Assembly: GCA_947624285.1 (NCBI GenBank)
Contig: CANQJS010000006.1
Span: forward strand, 1-64,000
Direction: 5' to 3'
Source: an uncultured Clostridia bacterium
GTDB taxonomy: Bacteria; Bacillota; Clostridia; Oscillospirales; Acutalibacteraceae
DNA length: 64,000 bases
Shown: positions 19,290 to 27,518 of the stretch, in pieces
Position numbering within the stretch: position 1 is the first letter of the stretch
Layout: every line of letters starts with the position of its first letter
Notes under the pieces: generated by a model
What the model was told of the DNA's origin: nothing
Seen by the model: the letters and a program-made list of their open reading frames with translations, nothing else
Database searches by the model: none
Translations under genes and position numbers: made by a program

Positions 19290-19493
19290 TTAAGAATTTG
19301 AGTCTGCAAGCTCAAGCTCGCGCTCCACGGTTTTGATGCGGGCGATGTCTTTTCTTACAGCCTTGATTCTCATAGGGTTGTCGAGCTGATTGATAGCCTG
19401 CTGAAAATGAAGATTGAAAAGCTCTTCTTTAAGCTGAGCAAGCTTTGCCGCCCGCTGTTCGGCGCTTAAAGCTCTGATTTCCGAAGCTTTCAT
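19290..19493 (-). CDS. rpmC: 50S ribosomal protein L29
   Basis: L29 lies at the tunnel exit near L23 and contacts SRP and trigger factor. The 67-residue helical protein has ELFNLHFQQAINQLDNPMRI and ends with IARIKTVERE. Its ATG overlaps the rplP stop (TAATG). Confidence 0.99.
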   Translation of the reverse strand: MKASEIRALSAEQRAAKLAQLKEELFNLHFQQAINQLDNPMRIKAVRKDIARIKTVERELELADSNS

Positions 19494-19918
19494 TACTGCT
19501 CTCCTCCCTCTTGTCCTTTAACTACGAATTTGCATTTGATAGGAAGCTTGTTTGCGGCAAGGCGCATTGCCTCGCGTGCGATACTTTCCTCAACACCCGC
19601 GAGCTCAAACATAACTCTGCCGGGCTTAACTACCGCTACCCAGTAGTCAACATTACCTTTACCTTTACCCATACGGGTATCGGCAGGCCTTGCGGTGATC
19701 GGCTTATCGGGGAAAATCTTTATCCATACCTGACCGCCGCGCTTTGTGTAACGGGTCATGGCGATACGGGCAGCCTCTATCTGCGCCGCGGTTATCCACG
19801 CGGGCTCGGAAGCCTGAAGACCGTACTGACCGTAAGTTACCTTATTTCCTCTTGAAGCCTCACCTGTCATACGACCTCTGTGCTGCTTACGGTGTTTAAC
19901 ACGCTTAGGTAAGAGCAT
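19493..19918 (-). CDS. rplP: 50S ribosomal protein L16
   Basis: L16 helps position A-site tRNA. The 141 residues begin [20 protein letters not shown] and contain [20 protein letters not shown] and [20 protein letters not shown]. It overlaps rpsC upstream and rpmC downstream by one base each (TAATG). Confidence 0.99.
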   Translation of the reverse strand: MLLPKRVKHRKQHRGRMTGEASRGNKVTYGQYGLQASEPAWITAAQIEAARIAMTRYTKRGGQVWIKIFPDKPITARPADTRMGKGKGNVDYWVAVVKPGRVMFELAGVEESIAREAMRLAANKLPIKCKFVVKGQEGGEQ

Positions 19919-20631
19919 TATTGATTTCCTCCTTCCTTACGACGCTCCCTCGGGCGGCGGTTATTGTTTCTTCTCGGAGTTCTGTTTCTTGACTCGTGAA
20001 GAACTTCGCCCTGATAGATCCAAACTTTAACGCCTATGCGCCCGTATGTTGTGGCAGCCTCGGCGGTGCCGTAATCAATATCGGCACGGATAGTTTGAAG
20101 CGGGATCGTCCCTTCCTTATAGGTCTCGGTACGGGCGATTTCGGCGCCGCCGATACGGCCTGATACCTGTACCTTGATACCGCGCGCTCCCAGCCTCATC
20201 GTATTGCGTATTGCCTGCTTTACGGCGCGGCGGAAGGATACACGCTTTTCAAGCTGCGTTGCGATGCTCTGCGATACGAGGATCGCGTTGAGATCGGGCT
20301 GCTTGATCTCCATAATGTTGATGAAAACCTCATCGGGTTTCTTGTTGAGCTTCTTTGCGCAAAGAGCCTTGAGTTTCTCTATCTCCGCGCCCTGCTTGCC
20401 GATAACCATACCGGGCTTGGCACAGTGAATATTGATCCTTACACGCTTTGCGTCGCGCTCGATTTCGATTTTCGGAACACCTGCGCTTTTGAGAGTTTCC
20501 AGCAAATACTCACGAAGGTTGTGGTCCTCAACAAGAGTGTTTGCAAAGTCGCTCTTCTTGGCATACCAGCGGGAGTCCCAGTTTTTGATTATACCGATTC
20601 TTAAACCGGTCGGATTACATTTCTGTCCCAT
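19918..20631 (-). CDS. rpsC: 30S ribosomal protein S3
   Basis: S3 lines the mRNA entry pore. The 237 residues start [20 protein letters not shown], have the KH domain ([20 protein letters not shown], about 72-91) and the C-terminal domain with [20 protein letters not shown]. The extreme C-terminus is a basic, Arg/Asn-rich tail. It starts 17 nt after rplV. Confidence 0.99.
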   Translation of the reverse strand: MGQKCNPTGLRIGIIKNWDSRWYAKKSDFANTLVEDHNLREYLLETLKSAGVPKIEIERDAKRVRINIHCAKPGMVIGKQGAEIEKLKALCAKKLNKKPDEVFINIMEIKQPDLNAILVSQSIATQLEKRVSFRRAVKQAIRNTMRLGARGIKVQVSGRIGGAEIARTETYKEGTIPLQTIRADIDYGTAEAATTYGRIGVKVWIYQGEVLHESRNRTPRRNNNRRPRERRKEGGNQ

Positions 20632-20648
20632 TTAACTTTTCCTCCTGC

Positions 20649-20987
20649 TCAGTCTTCCATTTCCTTAACGGTAACGGTGATGTGTGATGTTCTCTTGTTT
20701 ATTCTGTAAGCTCTGCCCTGCGCCCTCGCCTGTATTCTCTTGAGTGTGGGACCGGCGGTTACATTACAGTAGCTTACGAACAATCTTGATGTGTCCATAT
20801 TATTATTGTTTTCAGCGTTTGCCATAGCCGATTTGAGCACTTTGAGAAGTATCTCCGAAGCAGCCTTCGGCGTGTGTTGCAGAATTGCCTTGGCCTTGTC
20901 GCAGGGCTGATTTCTGATTAAATCAAGAACAATCTGTACCTTACGGGGAGAAATACGGACATATGTTGCTTTTGCTGTTGCTTCCAT
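20649..20987 (-). CDS. rplV: 50S ribosomal protein L22
   Basis: L22 lines the exit tunnel with L4. The 112 residues contain ATYVRISPRKVQIVLDLIRN, NNMDTSRLFVSYCNVTAGPT and the hairpin end RAQGRAYRINKRTSHITVTV. Length and order are canonical. Confidence 0.99.
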   Translation of the reverse strand: MEATAKATYVRISPRKVQIVLDLIRNQPCDKAKAILQHTPKAASEILLKVLKSAMANAENNNNMDTSRLFVSYCNVTAGPTLKRIQARAQGRAYRINKRTSHITVTVKEMED

Positions 20988-21005
20988 AGTTTGATCTCCT
21001 TTCGA

Positions 21006-21278
21006 TTATCTCGATGTCTTTGAACCTGCGTGACCGCGGAAAGTTCTTGTGGGGGCGAATTCGCCCAGCTTATGTCCAACCATATCCTCCGTAACATATA
21101 CGGGAACATGCTTTCTTCCGTCGTGAACAGCAAAGGTGTGACCTACGAATTCAGGGAAGATCGTGGAACTTCTTGACCAGGTCTTGATGACCTGCTTATC
21201 GCCCTTTGCGTTGAGAGCCTCAACCTTTTTGAAAAGGCTTTCTTCAACATAAGGTCCTTTTTTAGTGCTTCTGCTCAT
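21006..21278 (-). CDS. rpsS: 30S ribosomal protein S19
   Basis: S19 sits in the 30S head with S13. The 90 residues start [20 protein letters not shown] and contain [20 protein letters not shown] and [20 protein letters not shown]. Order rplB-rpsS-rplV is canonical. Confidence 0.99.
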   Translation of the reverse strand: MSRSTKKGPYVEESLFKKVEALNAKGDKQVIKTWSRSSTIFPEFVGHTFAVHDGRKHVPVYVTEDMVGHKLGEFAPTRTFRGHAGSKTSR

Positions 21279-21297
21279 TTAATCTTCTCCTTTCCTC

Positions 21298-22131
21298 TTA
21301 TTTGCCGTTGCGGCGTCTTACTATCATCTTGTTGGACGCTTTTTTCTTATCGCGGGTCTTATAACCGAGAGCGGGCTTGCCCCACGGTGTAACGGGACCC
21401 GGTCTGCCTATAGGCGACTTACCTTCACCACCGCCGTGCGGGTGGTCGTTCGGATTCATAACGGAGCCGCGTACCGTCGGTCTCCAGCCCATATTGCGCT
21501 TGCGCCCCGCCTTACCGATTTTGACATTTGCATGGTCGGTGTTGCCTACAACGCCTATGGTCGCCATACAATCGGCGGGAACATTGCGAAGCTCGCCGGA
21601 GGGGAGCCTGAGCAATGCGTAGGGGCCTTCAAGAGCCATAAGCTGAGCGCTGTTGCCTGCCGAGCGGGCAAGCTGTGCGCCTCTGCCGGGATAAAGCTCT
21701 ACATTGTGGATTATCGTACCTACAGGTATGTTCTTCAAGGGAAGCGCATTGCCCGCCACGATATCGGAGTTGGGTCCTGAAACGACCTTGCTGCCTATCT
21801 TGAGCCCGTCGGGAGCTATGATATAGCTCTTGACGCCGTCCTCATACTGGATAAGAGCGATATGAGCCGAACGGTTGGGATCGTACTCTATCGTCTTTAC
21901 CTCAGCGGGCATATCAAACTTCTGCCTTTTGAAATCAATTATACGATACTTTTTTCTGTTTCCGCCGCCGCGGTGGCGAACGGTAATTCTTCCGTAGGAG
22001 TTACGACCTGACTTTTTGCTGAGTGCTACGAGCAAAGATCTTTCAGGAGCAACTTTTGAGAGGGAAGAATAATCTGTTACCGACATATTTCTTCTTGACG
22101 GAGTAGTCGGCTTATAATTCTTTATTGCCAT
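21298..22131 (-). CDS. rplB: 50S ribosomal protein L2
   Basis: L2 is a large, conserved 23S binder near the peptidyl-transferase centre. The 277 residues start [20 protein letters not shown] and carry the C-terminal signature [20 protein letters not shown]. It is preceded by an unusually long 105-nt gap after rplW that holds a hairpin. Confidence 0.99.
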   Translation of the reverse strand: MAIKNYKPTTPSRRNMSVTDYSSLSKVAPERSLLVALSKKSGRNSYGRITVRHRGGGNRKKYRIIDFKRQKFDMPAEVKTIEYDPNRSAHIALIQYEDGVKSYIIAPDGLKIGSKVVSGPNSDIVAGNALPLKNIPVGTIIHNVELYPGRGAQLARSAGNSAQLMALEGPYALLRLPSGELRNVPADCMATIGVVGNTDHANVKIGKAGRKRNMGWRPTVRGSVMNPNDHPHGGGEGKSPIGRPGPVTPWGKPALGYKTRDKKKASNKMIVRRRNGK

Positions 22132-22160
22132 TATTATTTCTCCTTTCCGGATAACTTTGC

Positions 22161-22188
22161 GATGAGATGGCGCCCATCATACCTCATC
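22161..22188 (-). promoter_or_regulatory. Hairpin in the rplW-rplB gap
   Basis: On the minus strand GATGG (22178-22174) pairs with CCATC across GCG, extended by GATGA (22188-22184) with TCATC around a 5-nt bulge. The hairpin sits in a 105-nt gap inside an operon whose other gaps are mostly below 40 nt. It has no T run. A processing site or ribosomal protein contact is possible; function is unknown. Confidence 0.4.
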
Positions 22189-22236
22189 ATCCGAAATATT
22201 CTCAATTTTCGCTATACTGATACTATATAGTTGCGA

Positions 22237-22533
22237 TTACATCATATCGTTGAAGAATTCGATATCCTTTGAATCCTCGGTGAGGGTGACGATCGCTTTC
22301 TTCCACGAGGGAGTGTAGCCGCTGTGAATACCCTGACGGCGTTCATGGCCGCGGACATTCATAGTGTTTACCTTCAAAACCTTCGTTCCGGGGAACACAG
22401 CCTCAACAGCCTTTGCGATTTCGATCTTGTTTGCGTTCTTTGCAACCTTGAAGGTATATTTCTTCATCATAAGACCCGACATTGACTCTTCGGAAATGAT
22501 CGGCTTAAGAATAATATCCCGAGCATCTTTCAT
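22237..22533 (-). CDS. rplW: 50S ribosomal protein L23
   Basis: L23 is the tunnel-exit docking site for trigger factor and SRP. The 98 residues begin MKDARDIILKPIISEESMSG and contain YTFKVAKNANKIEIAKAVEA. Its ATG overlaps the rplD stop (TAATG). Confidence 0.98.
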   Translation of the reverse strand: MKDARDIILKPIISEESMSGLMMKKYTFKVAKNANKIEIAKAVEAVFPGTKVLKVNTMNVRGHERRQGIHSGYTPSWKKAIVTLTEDSKDIEFFNDMM

Positions 22534-23156
22534 TACGCATATACCTCCTCGATTTTCTTTGCGGCATCCTTGAGAACGATGAAATCGTTGCAGTTAAGAA
22601 TATCATAAACGCAAAGCGTGTTTACGGTAACTACCTTAACGCCCTCAATGTTGCGCGCGCTCTTGTAAATTACATCATTGTTTTCGGCAAGCACAAGAAG
22701 CACCTTTTTGCCCGCCTTCAGCTTGGTGAAAATTTCCGCCATGGCTTTCGTCTTGATTCCGTCAAGCTCGATTTTGTTGACGATTATCATTTCGGACTCC
22801 GCCACCTTGCTTGAAAGAGCGGATTTCATTGCGAGCCTCTTTACTTTCTTGTTTACGCTTACCTTATACTTTCTCGGCTTCGGACCGAGAGCGATACCGC
22901 CGTGAGTCCACTGAGGACTTCTTGTTGAGCCCTGACGGGCACGGCCTGTGCCTTTCTGCCTCCATGGCTTCGCGCCGCCGCCCGATACTTCGGAACGAGT
23001 GAGAGTGGACTGAGTGCCCTGGCGCTGCGCCGCGAGATAGCTTACTACGGCGAGGTGCATTGCGTACTTATTCGGCTCAATGCCGAAAACGGAATCCGCA
23101 AGCTCCATTTTTGAGGTCTTGCGACCTTCTTGGTTATAAACCTGAACCTGTGCCAT
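22533..23156 (-). CDS. rplD: 50S ribosomal protein L4
   Basis: L4 lines the exit tunnel and, in several bacteria, represses its own S10 operon. The 207 residues contain the tunnel loop TRSEVSGGGAKPWRQKGTGR with ARQGSTRSPQWTHGG after it. Length is typical. It is the third gene behind the structured S10 leader, which makes L4 autoregulation a reasonable inference. Confidence 0.99.
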   Translation of the reverse strand: MAQVQVYNQEGRKTSKMELADSVFGIEPNKYAMHLAVVSYLAAQRQGTQSTLTRSEVSGGGAKPWRQKGTGRARQGSTRSPQWTHGGIALGPKPRKYKVSVNKKVKRLAMKSALSSKVAESEMIIVNKIELDGIKTKAMAEIFTKLKAGKKVLLVLAENNDVIYKSARNIEGVKVVTVNTLCVYDILNCNDFIVLKDAAKKIEEVYA

Positions 23157-23173
23157 TTTTCTCTCTCCTTTCG

Positions 23174-23806
23174 TTAAGCTTTAACAGCGTCCGCGATAAC
23201 TACGATTCCGCCCTTGGGACCGGGGATCGCGCCCTTGATCGCGATAAGGTTGTTTTCAGCATCGACCTTGGCGACCGTAAGGTTTTGCACGGTTACTTTT
23301 TCACAGCCGTAATGACCTGCCATCTTTCTGCCCTTGAATACTCTTGAGGGGCTTGAGCAAGCGCCCAAAGAGCCCTGATGACGGGATACGGGACCCGTAC
23401 CGTGAGATTCACGCAGCCTTGAGAAATTCCAACGCTTGATCGCGCCGGCAGTTCCGTGGCCTTTGGATGTGCCCTTGACATCTACTACATCGCCTTCGGC
23501 AAATGTGTCCGCCTTCAGGATATCGCCTACATTGACTGCCGAGCAATCCTCCAAACGAAATTCCTTGAGCGTTTTCTTTGGAGCAACATCGTTCTTGGCG
23601 AAATGACCTTTCATGGGCTTGTTGAGCTTATTGAGCTTAACATCGCCGAAGCCGACCTGAACGGCCTCATAGCCGTCGTTCTCCATAGTTTTTTTCTGAG
23701 TTACCACGCAGGGGCCCGCCTCAACTACCGTTACGGGGATTACCTTGCCGTCCTCAGTGAAAATCTGGGTCATACCGATTTTCTTACCTATCAGACCTTT
23801 TTTCAT
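23174..23806 (-). CDS. rplC: 50S ribosomal protein L3
   Basis: L3 is an early 23S binder reaching the peptidyl-transferase centre. The 210 residues start [20 protein letters not shown] and contain the [19 protein letters not shown] loop, followed by [23 protein letters not shown] 23806 follows AAGGAGG; the frame to 23860 overlaps rpsJ and lacks a site. Confidence 0.99.
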   Translation of the reverse strand: MKKGLIGKKIGMTQIFTEDGKVIPVTVVEAGPCVVTQKKTMENDGYEAVQVGFGDVKLNKLNKPMKGHFAKNDVAPKKTLKEFRLEDCSAVNVGDILKADTFAEGDVVDVKGTSKGHGTAGAIKRWNFSRLRESHGTGPVSRHQGSLGACSSPSRVFKGRKMAGHYGCEKVTVQNLTVAKVDAENNLIAIKGAIPGPKGGIVVIADAVKA

Positions 23807-23859
23807 ATTTTTCCCTCCTTGGTTATTGGTTGGTTTCCCAACTTGACCTCGGCAGCGCA

Positions 23860-24174
23860 TTACAATTTGATTTCGATTTCTACGCCTGCCGGGAGCTCAA
23901 GACTTGTCAGCGCCTCAACGGTCTTATTTGAGGGTCTGAGAATGTCGATGAGTCTTTTGTGTGTTCTCTGCTCGAACTGCTCGCGGCTGTCCTTATACTT
24001 ATGAACAGCGCGAAGAATTGTAACAACTTCCTTCTCGGTGGGAAGCGGAATGGGACCGCTTACCTGAGCGCCTGTGTTCTTCGCAGTTTCAACGATTTTT
24101 TCCGCCGCCTGATCTACGAGAGTGTGATCGTAGCCCTTGAGCCTTATGCGGATTTTTACTTTGCTTGCTGCCAT
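23860..24174 (-). CDS. rpsJ: 30S ribosomal protein S10 (NusE)
   Basis: S10 is a 30S head protein and, as NusE, links ribosomes to NusG-bound RNA polymerase. The 104 residues start [20 protein letters not shown] and contain [23 protein letters not shown] 24174 has AGGAGG upstream. It is the first gene of the 29-gene S10-spc-alpha run. Confidence 0.99.
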   Translation of the reverse strand: MAASKVKIRIRLKGYDHTLVDQAAEKIVETAKNTGAQVSGPIPLPTEKEVVTILRAVHKYKDSREQFEQRTHKRLIDILRPSNKTVEALTSLELPAGVEIEIKL

Positions 24175-24500
24175 TTTCTTTTTCCTCCTGTAAAATACCG
24201 GAGAGCTTTCCACCTATTTTCAAACACGCACCCGCGTGTTTCAAGCGCCCTTTTTTAATAACCGAATGACGAAGCATCATTCGGGCAAGGTACTTTCTTC
24301 ACGCTCCTGCAAATGTACACAAGCCATCGCAGGCCGTTTGAAAATTCGGTATGATTCCGCCCGGTTTAAAATCGGACATACTCCGCCGAAATTCCCGCTC
24401 AGTGCAGCAACACGCTGAACGCCACCTCCGGCATCATCGCATATCTGGTTGTGCGAAAAAACACTTATTATATAAATATATATAGCGGTTTTTCGCACGC
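24175..24500 (-). promoter_or_regulatory. Structured 5' leader of the S10 operon
   Basis: From the predicted start near 24500 to the rpsJ ATG there are about 326 nt without a credible gene. Hairpins seen: a 10-bp inverted repeat at the very 5' end (24489-24498 with 24451-24460), an 8-bp stem with a 7-nt loop (24277-24284 with 24262-24269), and an 8-bp stem with a 4-nt loop (24234-24241 with 24222-24229). None is followed by a clear T run. Such leaders often bind an operon-encoded r-protein (L4 in E. coli). I cannot match this one to a known class by eye. Confidence 0.6.
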
Positions 24501-24506
24501 TGGGAT

Positions 24507-24535
24507 ATTATAATATATAGAAATATCCTTGTCAA
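24507..24535 (-). promoter_or_regulatory. Consensus promoter of the S10-spc-alpha operon
   Basis: TTGACA (24530-24535) and TATAAT (24507-24512) with exactly 17 bp between them is a perfect sigma-A promoter, preceded by an A/T-rich stretch that could act as an UP element. Confidence 0.92.
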
Positions 24536-24729
24536 GCATTTTTTTGAAAAAAATCTTTAGTAATTTTTCAACAACAAAATCCCGAAAAATTCTGTAATTT
24601 TGCACAATCCGATATTTAAGCACATTTGCGGTGAATTTCAATCCACACCACTATATATAGTATGGAGTGTCATTTATTACTTCGGGCATACGATCTGATG
24701 AAAATTCATAAAAAGTTTACAAAATAATA
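24536..24729. other. AT-rich intergenic stretch
   Basis: Between the S10 promoter and the rubredoxin terminator this A/T-rich stretch holds no convincing gene, RNA or repeat. It may supply UP-element sequence to the S10 promoter. Confidence 0.5.
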
Positions 24730-24767
24730 CTGCCGCCGGCGTTGCTTTAACAAATTGCCGGCGGCAG
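24730..24767 (-). terminator. Hairpin after the rubredoxin gene
   Basis: A perfect 11-bp GC-rich stem (24730-24740 with 24757-24767) lies 19 nt after the rubredoxin stop. The minus strand after it is TATTATTTTG, a weak T tract, so it is probably a terminator. Confidence 0.7.
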
Positions 24768-24786
24768 CATTATGTGCTTTTCAAAA

Positions 24787-24945
24787 TTACTCTTCCGCGC
24801 TGAAATCATCCTTGCCTACTCCGCATACAGGGCAGGCAAAATCCTCGGGGAGCTCATCCCACGCCGTGCCGGGAGCGATACCGTTATCGGGATCGCCGAC
24901 TTCGGGGTCATAAGTCCAGCCGCACACATTGCATATGTATTTCAT
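24787..24945 (-). CDS. Rubredoxin
   Basis: This 52-residue frame reads [20 protein letters not shown] and ends [15 protein letters not shown]. The two CXXCG knuckles (C5, C8, C38, C41) bind a single iron as in classical rubredoxins, small electron carriers that serve oxygen and superoxide detoxification or other redox partners in anaerobes. AGGAG precedes the ATG. It is monocistronic, with its own promoter and hairpin. Its redox partner is not in the window. Confidence 0.97.
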   Translation of the reverse strand: MKYICNVCGWTYDPEVGDPDNGIAPGTAWDELPEDFACPVCGVGKDDFSAEE

Positions 24946-25035
24946 AAAATCAACTCCTATCTTGATTTATTTAAGGGCAAACCGAAATCCTCTCGGCTCG
25001 TTCCTTTTTTCGGCGGTATCCGCGCCGTTTACATT

Positions 25036-25064
25036 ATTATATATAAAATTTCACCGCAAGGCAA
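25036..25064 (-). promoter_or_regulatory. Promoter of the rubredoxin gene
   Basis: TTGCCT (25059-25064) and TATAAT (25036-25041) on the minus strand with a 17-bp spacer, about 90 nt upstream of the start codon. Confidence 0.7.
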
Positions 25065-25141
25065 GAGTTTAATATGGCTTACATTCGATTTTCGGCAATT
25101 TTTCCCATAGTATCTACGGTATCGATAACAAAAAATTATAA

Positions 25142-25171
25142 ACGGGCGTTTCCCGCAGAAAAAACGCCCGT
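25142..25171 (-). terminator. Terminator downstream of spo0A
   Basis: A perfect 10-bp stem (25142-25151 with 25162-25171) is followed on the minus strand by TATAATTTTTTG. It lies about 100 nt after the spo0A stop. Confidence 0.75.
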
Positions 25172-25185
25172 AAATTTTATCAAAA

Positions 25186-25206
25186 TATAGCTGAGGAGAG
25201 TTGAAC
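25186..25206. repeat. 21-bp motif, copy 1 (downstream of spo0A)
   Basis: TATAGCTGA followed by GGAGAGTTGAAC. It matches 63112-63132 at 19 of 21 positions. Both copies lie downstream of a minus-strand gene. Confidence 0.55.
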
Positions 25207-25270
25207 ACAACAAGGTTTTTGCGGGCTTATTTACGCATATACCGCTTCAAACTCCTTGTCAATACGCAAA

Positions 25271-26038
25271 TTATGCGGTTTTGAGCGAAAGCTTCAGCTT
25301 ATCCGCTATCATAGCGATAAATTCCGAGTTTGTGGGCTTGCCGCGCTGGGACTGGATCGTGTAGCCGAAATATGAGGAGAGAACATCAACATCGCCCCTG
25401 TCCCACGCCACCTCGATCGCGTGGCGTATCGCGCGCTCCACTCTTGAGGATGTGGTGTTGTAAAGCTTTGCCACCGTGGGATAAAGCAATTTCGTTACAG
25501 AACCGAGCATTTCGGGGTCTTCAACGGAAAGCTTGATCGCCGTGCGCAGATACTGATAACCCTTTATATGAGCGGGAACGCCTATCTGCCTCATAATATC
25601 AGATATAACTACCTCTATATCATTATCGGCAAAGGGATTTGAGGTGCGCTTTTTCTTTTCCGATTTCCACGAGGAAAGGCGCTCTATCCTCTTTGCGGCG
25701 GACCGCGGCGATACAGGCTTTATAAAATAGTAATCCGCGCCCGCGTTTATCATCTGCTCCTCAAACTCCGCGTTATCCATAGCAGACATAAGAAGAACGA
25801 GCGGCTTTTCGGCGAGGGATTGAGATATATGCTCCAGAACATCGACTCCGTCGGCGTGCGCCATAAAAGCATCCATAAGGACAGCGTCAAAATGCTGTGC
25901 GTCCAGAAGCGCGATAACACGCAAACCGTCTTTTCCGGTAAGTACAACATCAAAACCTGAGCTTTCAAGCTCTTTTTTACATTCCCTGCCAAAAGAAACC
26001 GAATCATCGGCAATAAGAACTCTTAAATTATTTTTCAT
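25271..26038 (-). CDS. spo0A: Sporulation master regulator Spo0A
   Basis: Spo0A is the phosphorelay response regulator that commits the cell to sporulation. The 255 residues have a receiver domain (acidic D11-D12, phospho-acceptor D56 in VLMDAF, S85 and K108) and, from about 140, the Spo0A effector domain with [29 protein letters not shown] (recognition helix) and [11 protein letters not shown]. Length is normal. AGGAGG lies before the ATG. spoIVB immediately upstream is the conserved partner in clostridia and bacilli. A promoter (26070-26098) sits between two 17-bp palindromes that may be operators. Confidence 0.99.
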   Translation of the reverse strand: MKNNLRVLIADDSVSFGRECKKELESSGFDVVLTGKDGLRVIALLDAQHFDAVLMDAFMAHADGVDVLEHISQSLAEKPLVLLMSAMDNAEFEEQMINAGADYYFIKPVSPRSAAKRIERLSSWKSEKKKRTSNPFADNDIEVVISDIMRQIGVPAHIKGYQYLRTAIKLSVEDPEMLGSVTKLLYPTVAKLYNTTSSRVERAIRHAIEVAWDRGDVDVLSSYFGYTIQSQRGKPTNSEFIAMIADKLKLSLKTA

Positions 26039-26053
26039 AAAAAAACCTCCTGT

Positions 26054-26070
26054 TGTGAATTTCGTTCACA
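26054..26070. promoter_or_regulatory. Palindrome TGTGA-N7-TCACA at the spo0A start site
   Basis: The 17-bp inverted repeat covers the predicted transcription start (about 26063), directly downstream of the -10 box. Its centre is 63 bp from an equal palindrome upstream. Confidence 0.5.
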
Positions 26071-26098
26071 TTTTACCATAAACGGTAAATTATTGCAA
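26070..26098 (-). promoter_or_regulatory. Vegetative-type promoter of spo0A
   Basis: TTGCAA (26093-26098) and TAAAAT (26070-26075) on the minus strand are 17 bp apart. No Spo0A box (TGTCGAA) was seen nearby. Confidence 0.7.
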
Positions 26099-26116
26099 GA
26101 GGTTTTTGCTTATTTT

Positions 26117-26133
26117 TGTGATTTTTTTTCACA
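26117..26133. promoter_or_regulatory. Palindrome TGTGA-N7-TCACA upstream of the spo0A promoter
   Basis: The spacer is seven T on the plus strand. The centre lies about 62 bp upstream of the predicted spo0A start, where CRP-family activators bind in class I promoters. Confidence 0.45.
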
Positions 26134-26192
26134 TTGCTACTTGTTTTTTCTTTTGCGACGCTTTTCGCCGCAAAATGTAAAACGCCCGTTTC

Positions 26193-27389
26193 CTAATTTT
26201 GAGCTTCTTCAAGCATCGTCTGAGAAAATATGGCGTACCCTTTAAGCGGATTGTTTACGATCACATGGGTTATCGCGCCTATCAGCTTTCCGTTTTGGAT
26301 TATCGGAGTTCCGCTCATTCCCTGAACGATGCCGCCCGTTTTCTCGATCAATTTTTCGTCGGTTATTCGTATTATCATATTTTTCACATCGTCCGTATAT
26401 GATATTTTCGTTATCTCCGCCGAATATACCTGAGGTCCGTTTTCATCCACGGTGCAGATTATCTGGGCAAATCCGCGCTCGACTTCCTGCGGGGAAGCGA
26501 CCTCGTATTCACAGCATTGTGAAAGATCGGTGTTTTGCGTGTATTCCCCATAGACTCCCCGTTCGGTATTTTCGTCGAGGCTTCCTATTGAGCCGCTTAA
26601 AAAATCACAGCACAGAGAGCCTGTTTCGCTGGAGGATGATTTGATAACGGAGCTCACCCTTGTTTCCACCGCCTCGCCGTTGAGGATAGGCATTATTTCG
26701 CCGGTATCGACATCGGTGATGGGATGCCCGAGCGCGGCGACAGAGCCAGAAGCGGGGTCAAAAAATGTTATCGTGCCTATTCCCGCGGTGGAATCGCGCA
26801 CCCACATTCCCGCTTTGAACGCGTCATCGGATTCCACATAAACGGGCTTGAGCCTGAAAGTTTTATATTTGCCGTTTCTTTTTACCTTTATCAAATAATC
26901 TTCGCCGCTGTTGTCGTTTAGTATCTGCTCCACCTCCGCGGAGGAATAGACGGCGGCGCCGTTTATCGCAACGATTATATCACCAACGGCAATGCCCGCC
27001 TCGCGGGAGGGATTCACCGTTTTGCCGTTTACATGTATATCCTTAACGCCCACAACGATAACGCCGTTGGTATAAAGCTTGATACCGAATGACTGCCCCG
27101 ACACAAGCACCTTCTGCACGCTGCCGTTTATTATCTGCGTGCTTTTGACGGGTATTATTCCGAAAAGCCTGTATTCCGCCTGATCTGTTCCAACGGATTG
27201 AGCGCTTTGGTAATCCACGCTTGCCTCCGTTTTTGCGGAAACGGAATAAATTTTGCCTATTTCCCTATCCTGCGGAGTACGCACCACAAGGCTGTCGGGC
27301 ATAAGAAAATCGCCCGTTATAACTAAAGTAAAAACCACAGTTAATACAAGCGCCGTGAGCGTATCCGCAAGGCGAATGATATTTTTCAT
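26193..27389 (-). CDS. spoIVB: SpoIVB serine peptidase
   Basis: SpoIVB is made in the forespore, secreted into the intermembrane space and cleaves SpoIVFA, which lets SpoIVFB activate sigma-K. The 398 residues show an N-terminal membrane anchor (about 8-28), a PDZ domain (about 95-180, with AGIAVGDIIVAINGAAVY) and the S55 peptidase domain with H222 (ALGHPITD), D344 and nucleophile S359 in GIVQGMSGTPI. Length is near the family norm. The ATG is preceded by GGTGA. It lies upstream of spo0A, the conserved order. A forespore promoter could not be assigned by eye. Confidence 0.97.
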   Translation of the reverse strand: MKNIIRLADTLTALVLTVVFTLVITGDFLMPDSLVVRTPQDREIGKIYSVSAKTEASVDYQSAQSVGTDQAEYRLFGIIPVKSTQIINGSVQKVLVSGQSFGIKLYTNGVIVVGVKDIHVNGKTVNPSREAGIAVGDIIVAINGAAVYSSAEVEQILNDNSGEDYLIKVKRNGKYKTFRLKPVYVESDDAFKAGMWVRDSTAGIGTITFFDPASGSVAALGHPITDVDTGEIMPILNGEAVETRVSSVIKSSSSETGSLCCDFLSGSIGSLDENTERGVYGEYTQNTDLSQCCEYEVASPQEVERGFAQIICTVDENGPQVYSAEITKISYTDDVKNMIIRITDEKLIEKTGGIVQGMSGTPIIQNGKLIGAITHVIVNNPLKGYAIFSQTMLEEAQN

Positions 27390-27445
27390 AAAATCACCAT
27401 AATTATTTTTGCCGTGACCTTATAAAATAACGCTTGTAATTTCTG

Positions 27446-27475
27446 CAAAAAAACACCCGGATAAACGGGCGTTTT
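27446..27475 (-). terminator. Terminator of pfkA
   Basis: A 10-bp stem with one G-T pair (27450-27459 with 27466-27475) runs on the minus strand into seven T. Confidence 0.85.
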
Positions 27476-27518
27476 AAATATTGTTTTAATTTGAATTTTA
27501 TATTTAATAAGAATGCAA

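Larger units (their letters stand above)
24946..25270. other. Intergenic region between spo0A and rubredoxin
   Basis: These 325 nt hold the rubredoxin promoter (25036-25064), a spo0A-side terminator (25142-25171) and one copy of a 21-bp motif (25186-25206) that recurs downstream of polC. I see no gene. Confidence 0.6.

Noticed and set aside
24277..24498. 73-codon frame in the S10 leader, starting with GTG at the predicted 5' end
   Set aside because: The start has no room for a Shine-Dalgarno and the frame runs through leader hairpins; composition is unlike a protein.
26134..26192. Terminator directly after spoIVB
   Set aside because: A 10-bp hairpin with one mismatch is visible near 26156-26176, but no T run follows it on the minus strand, so I did not call it.
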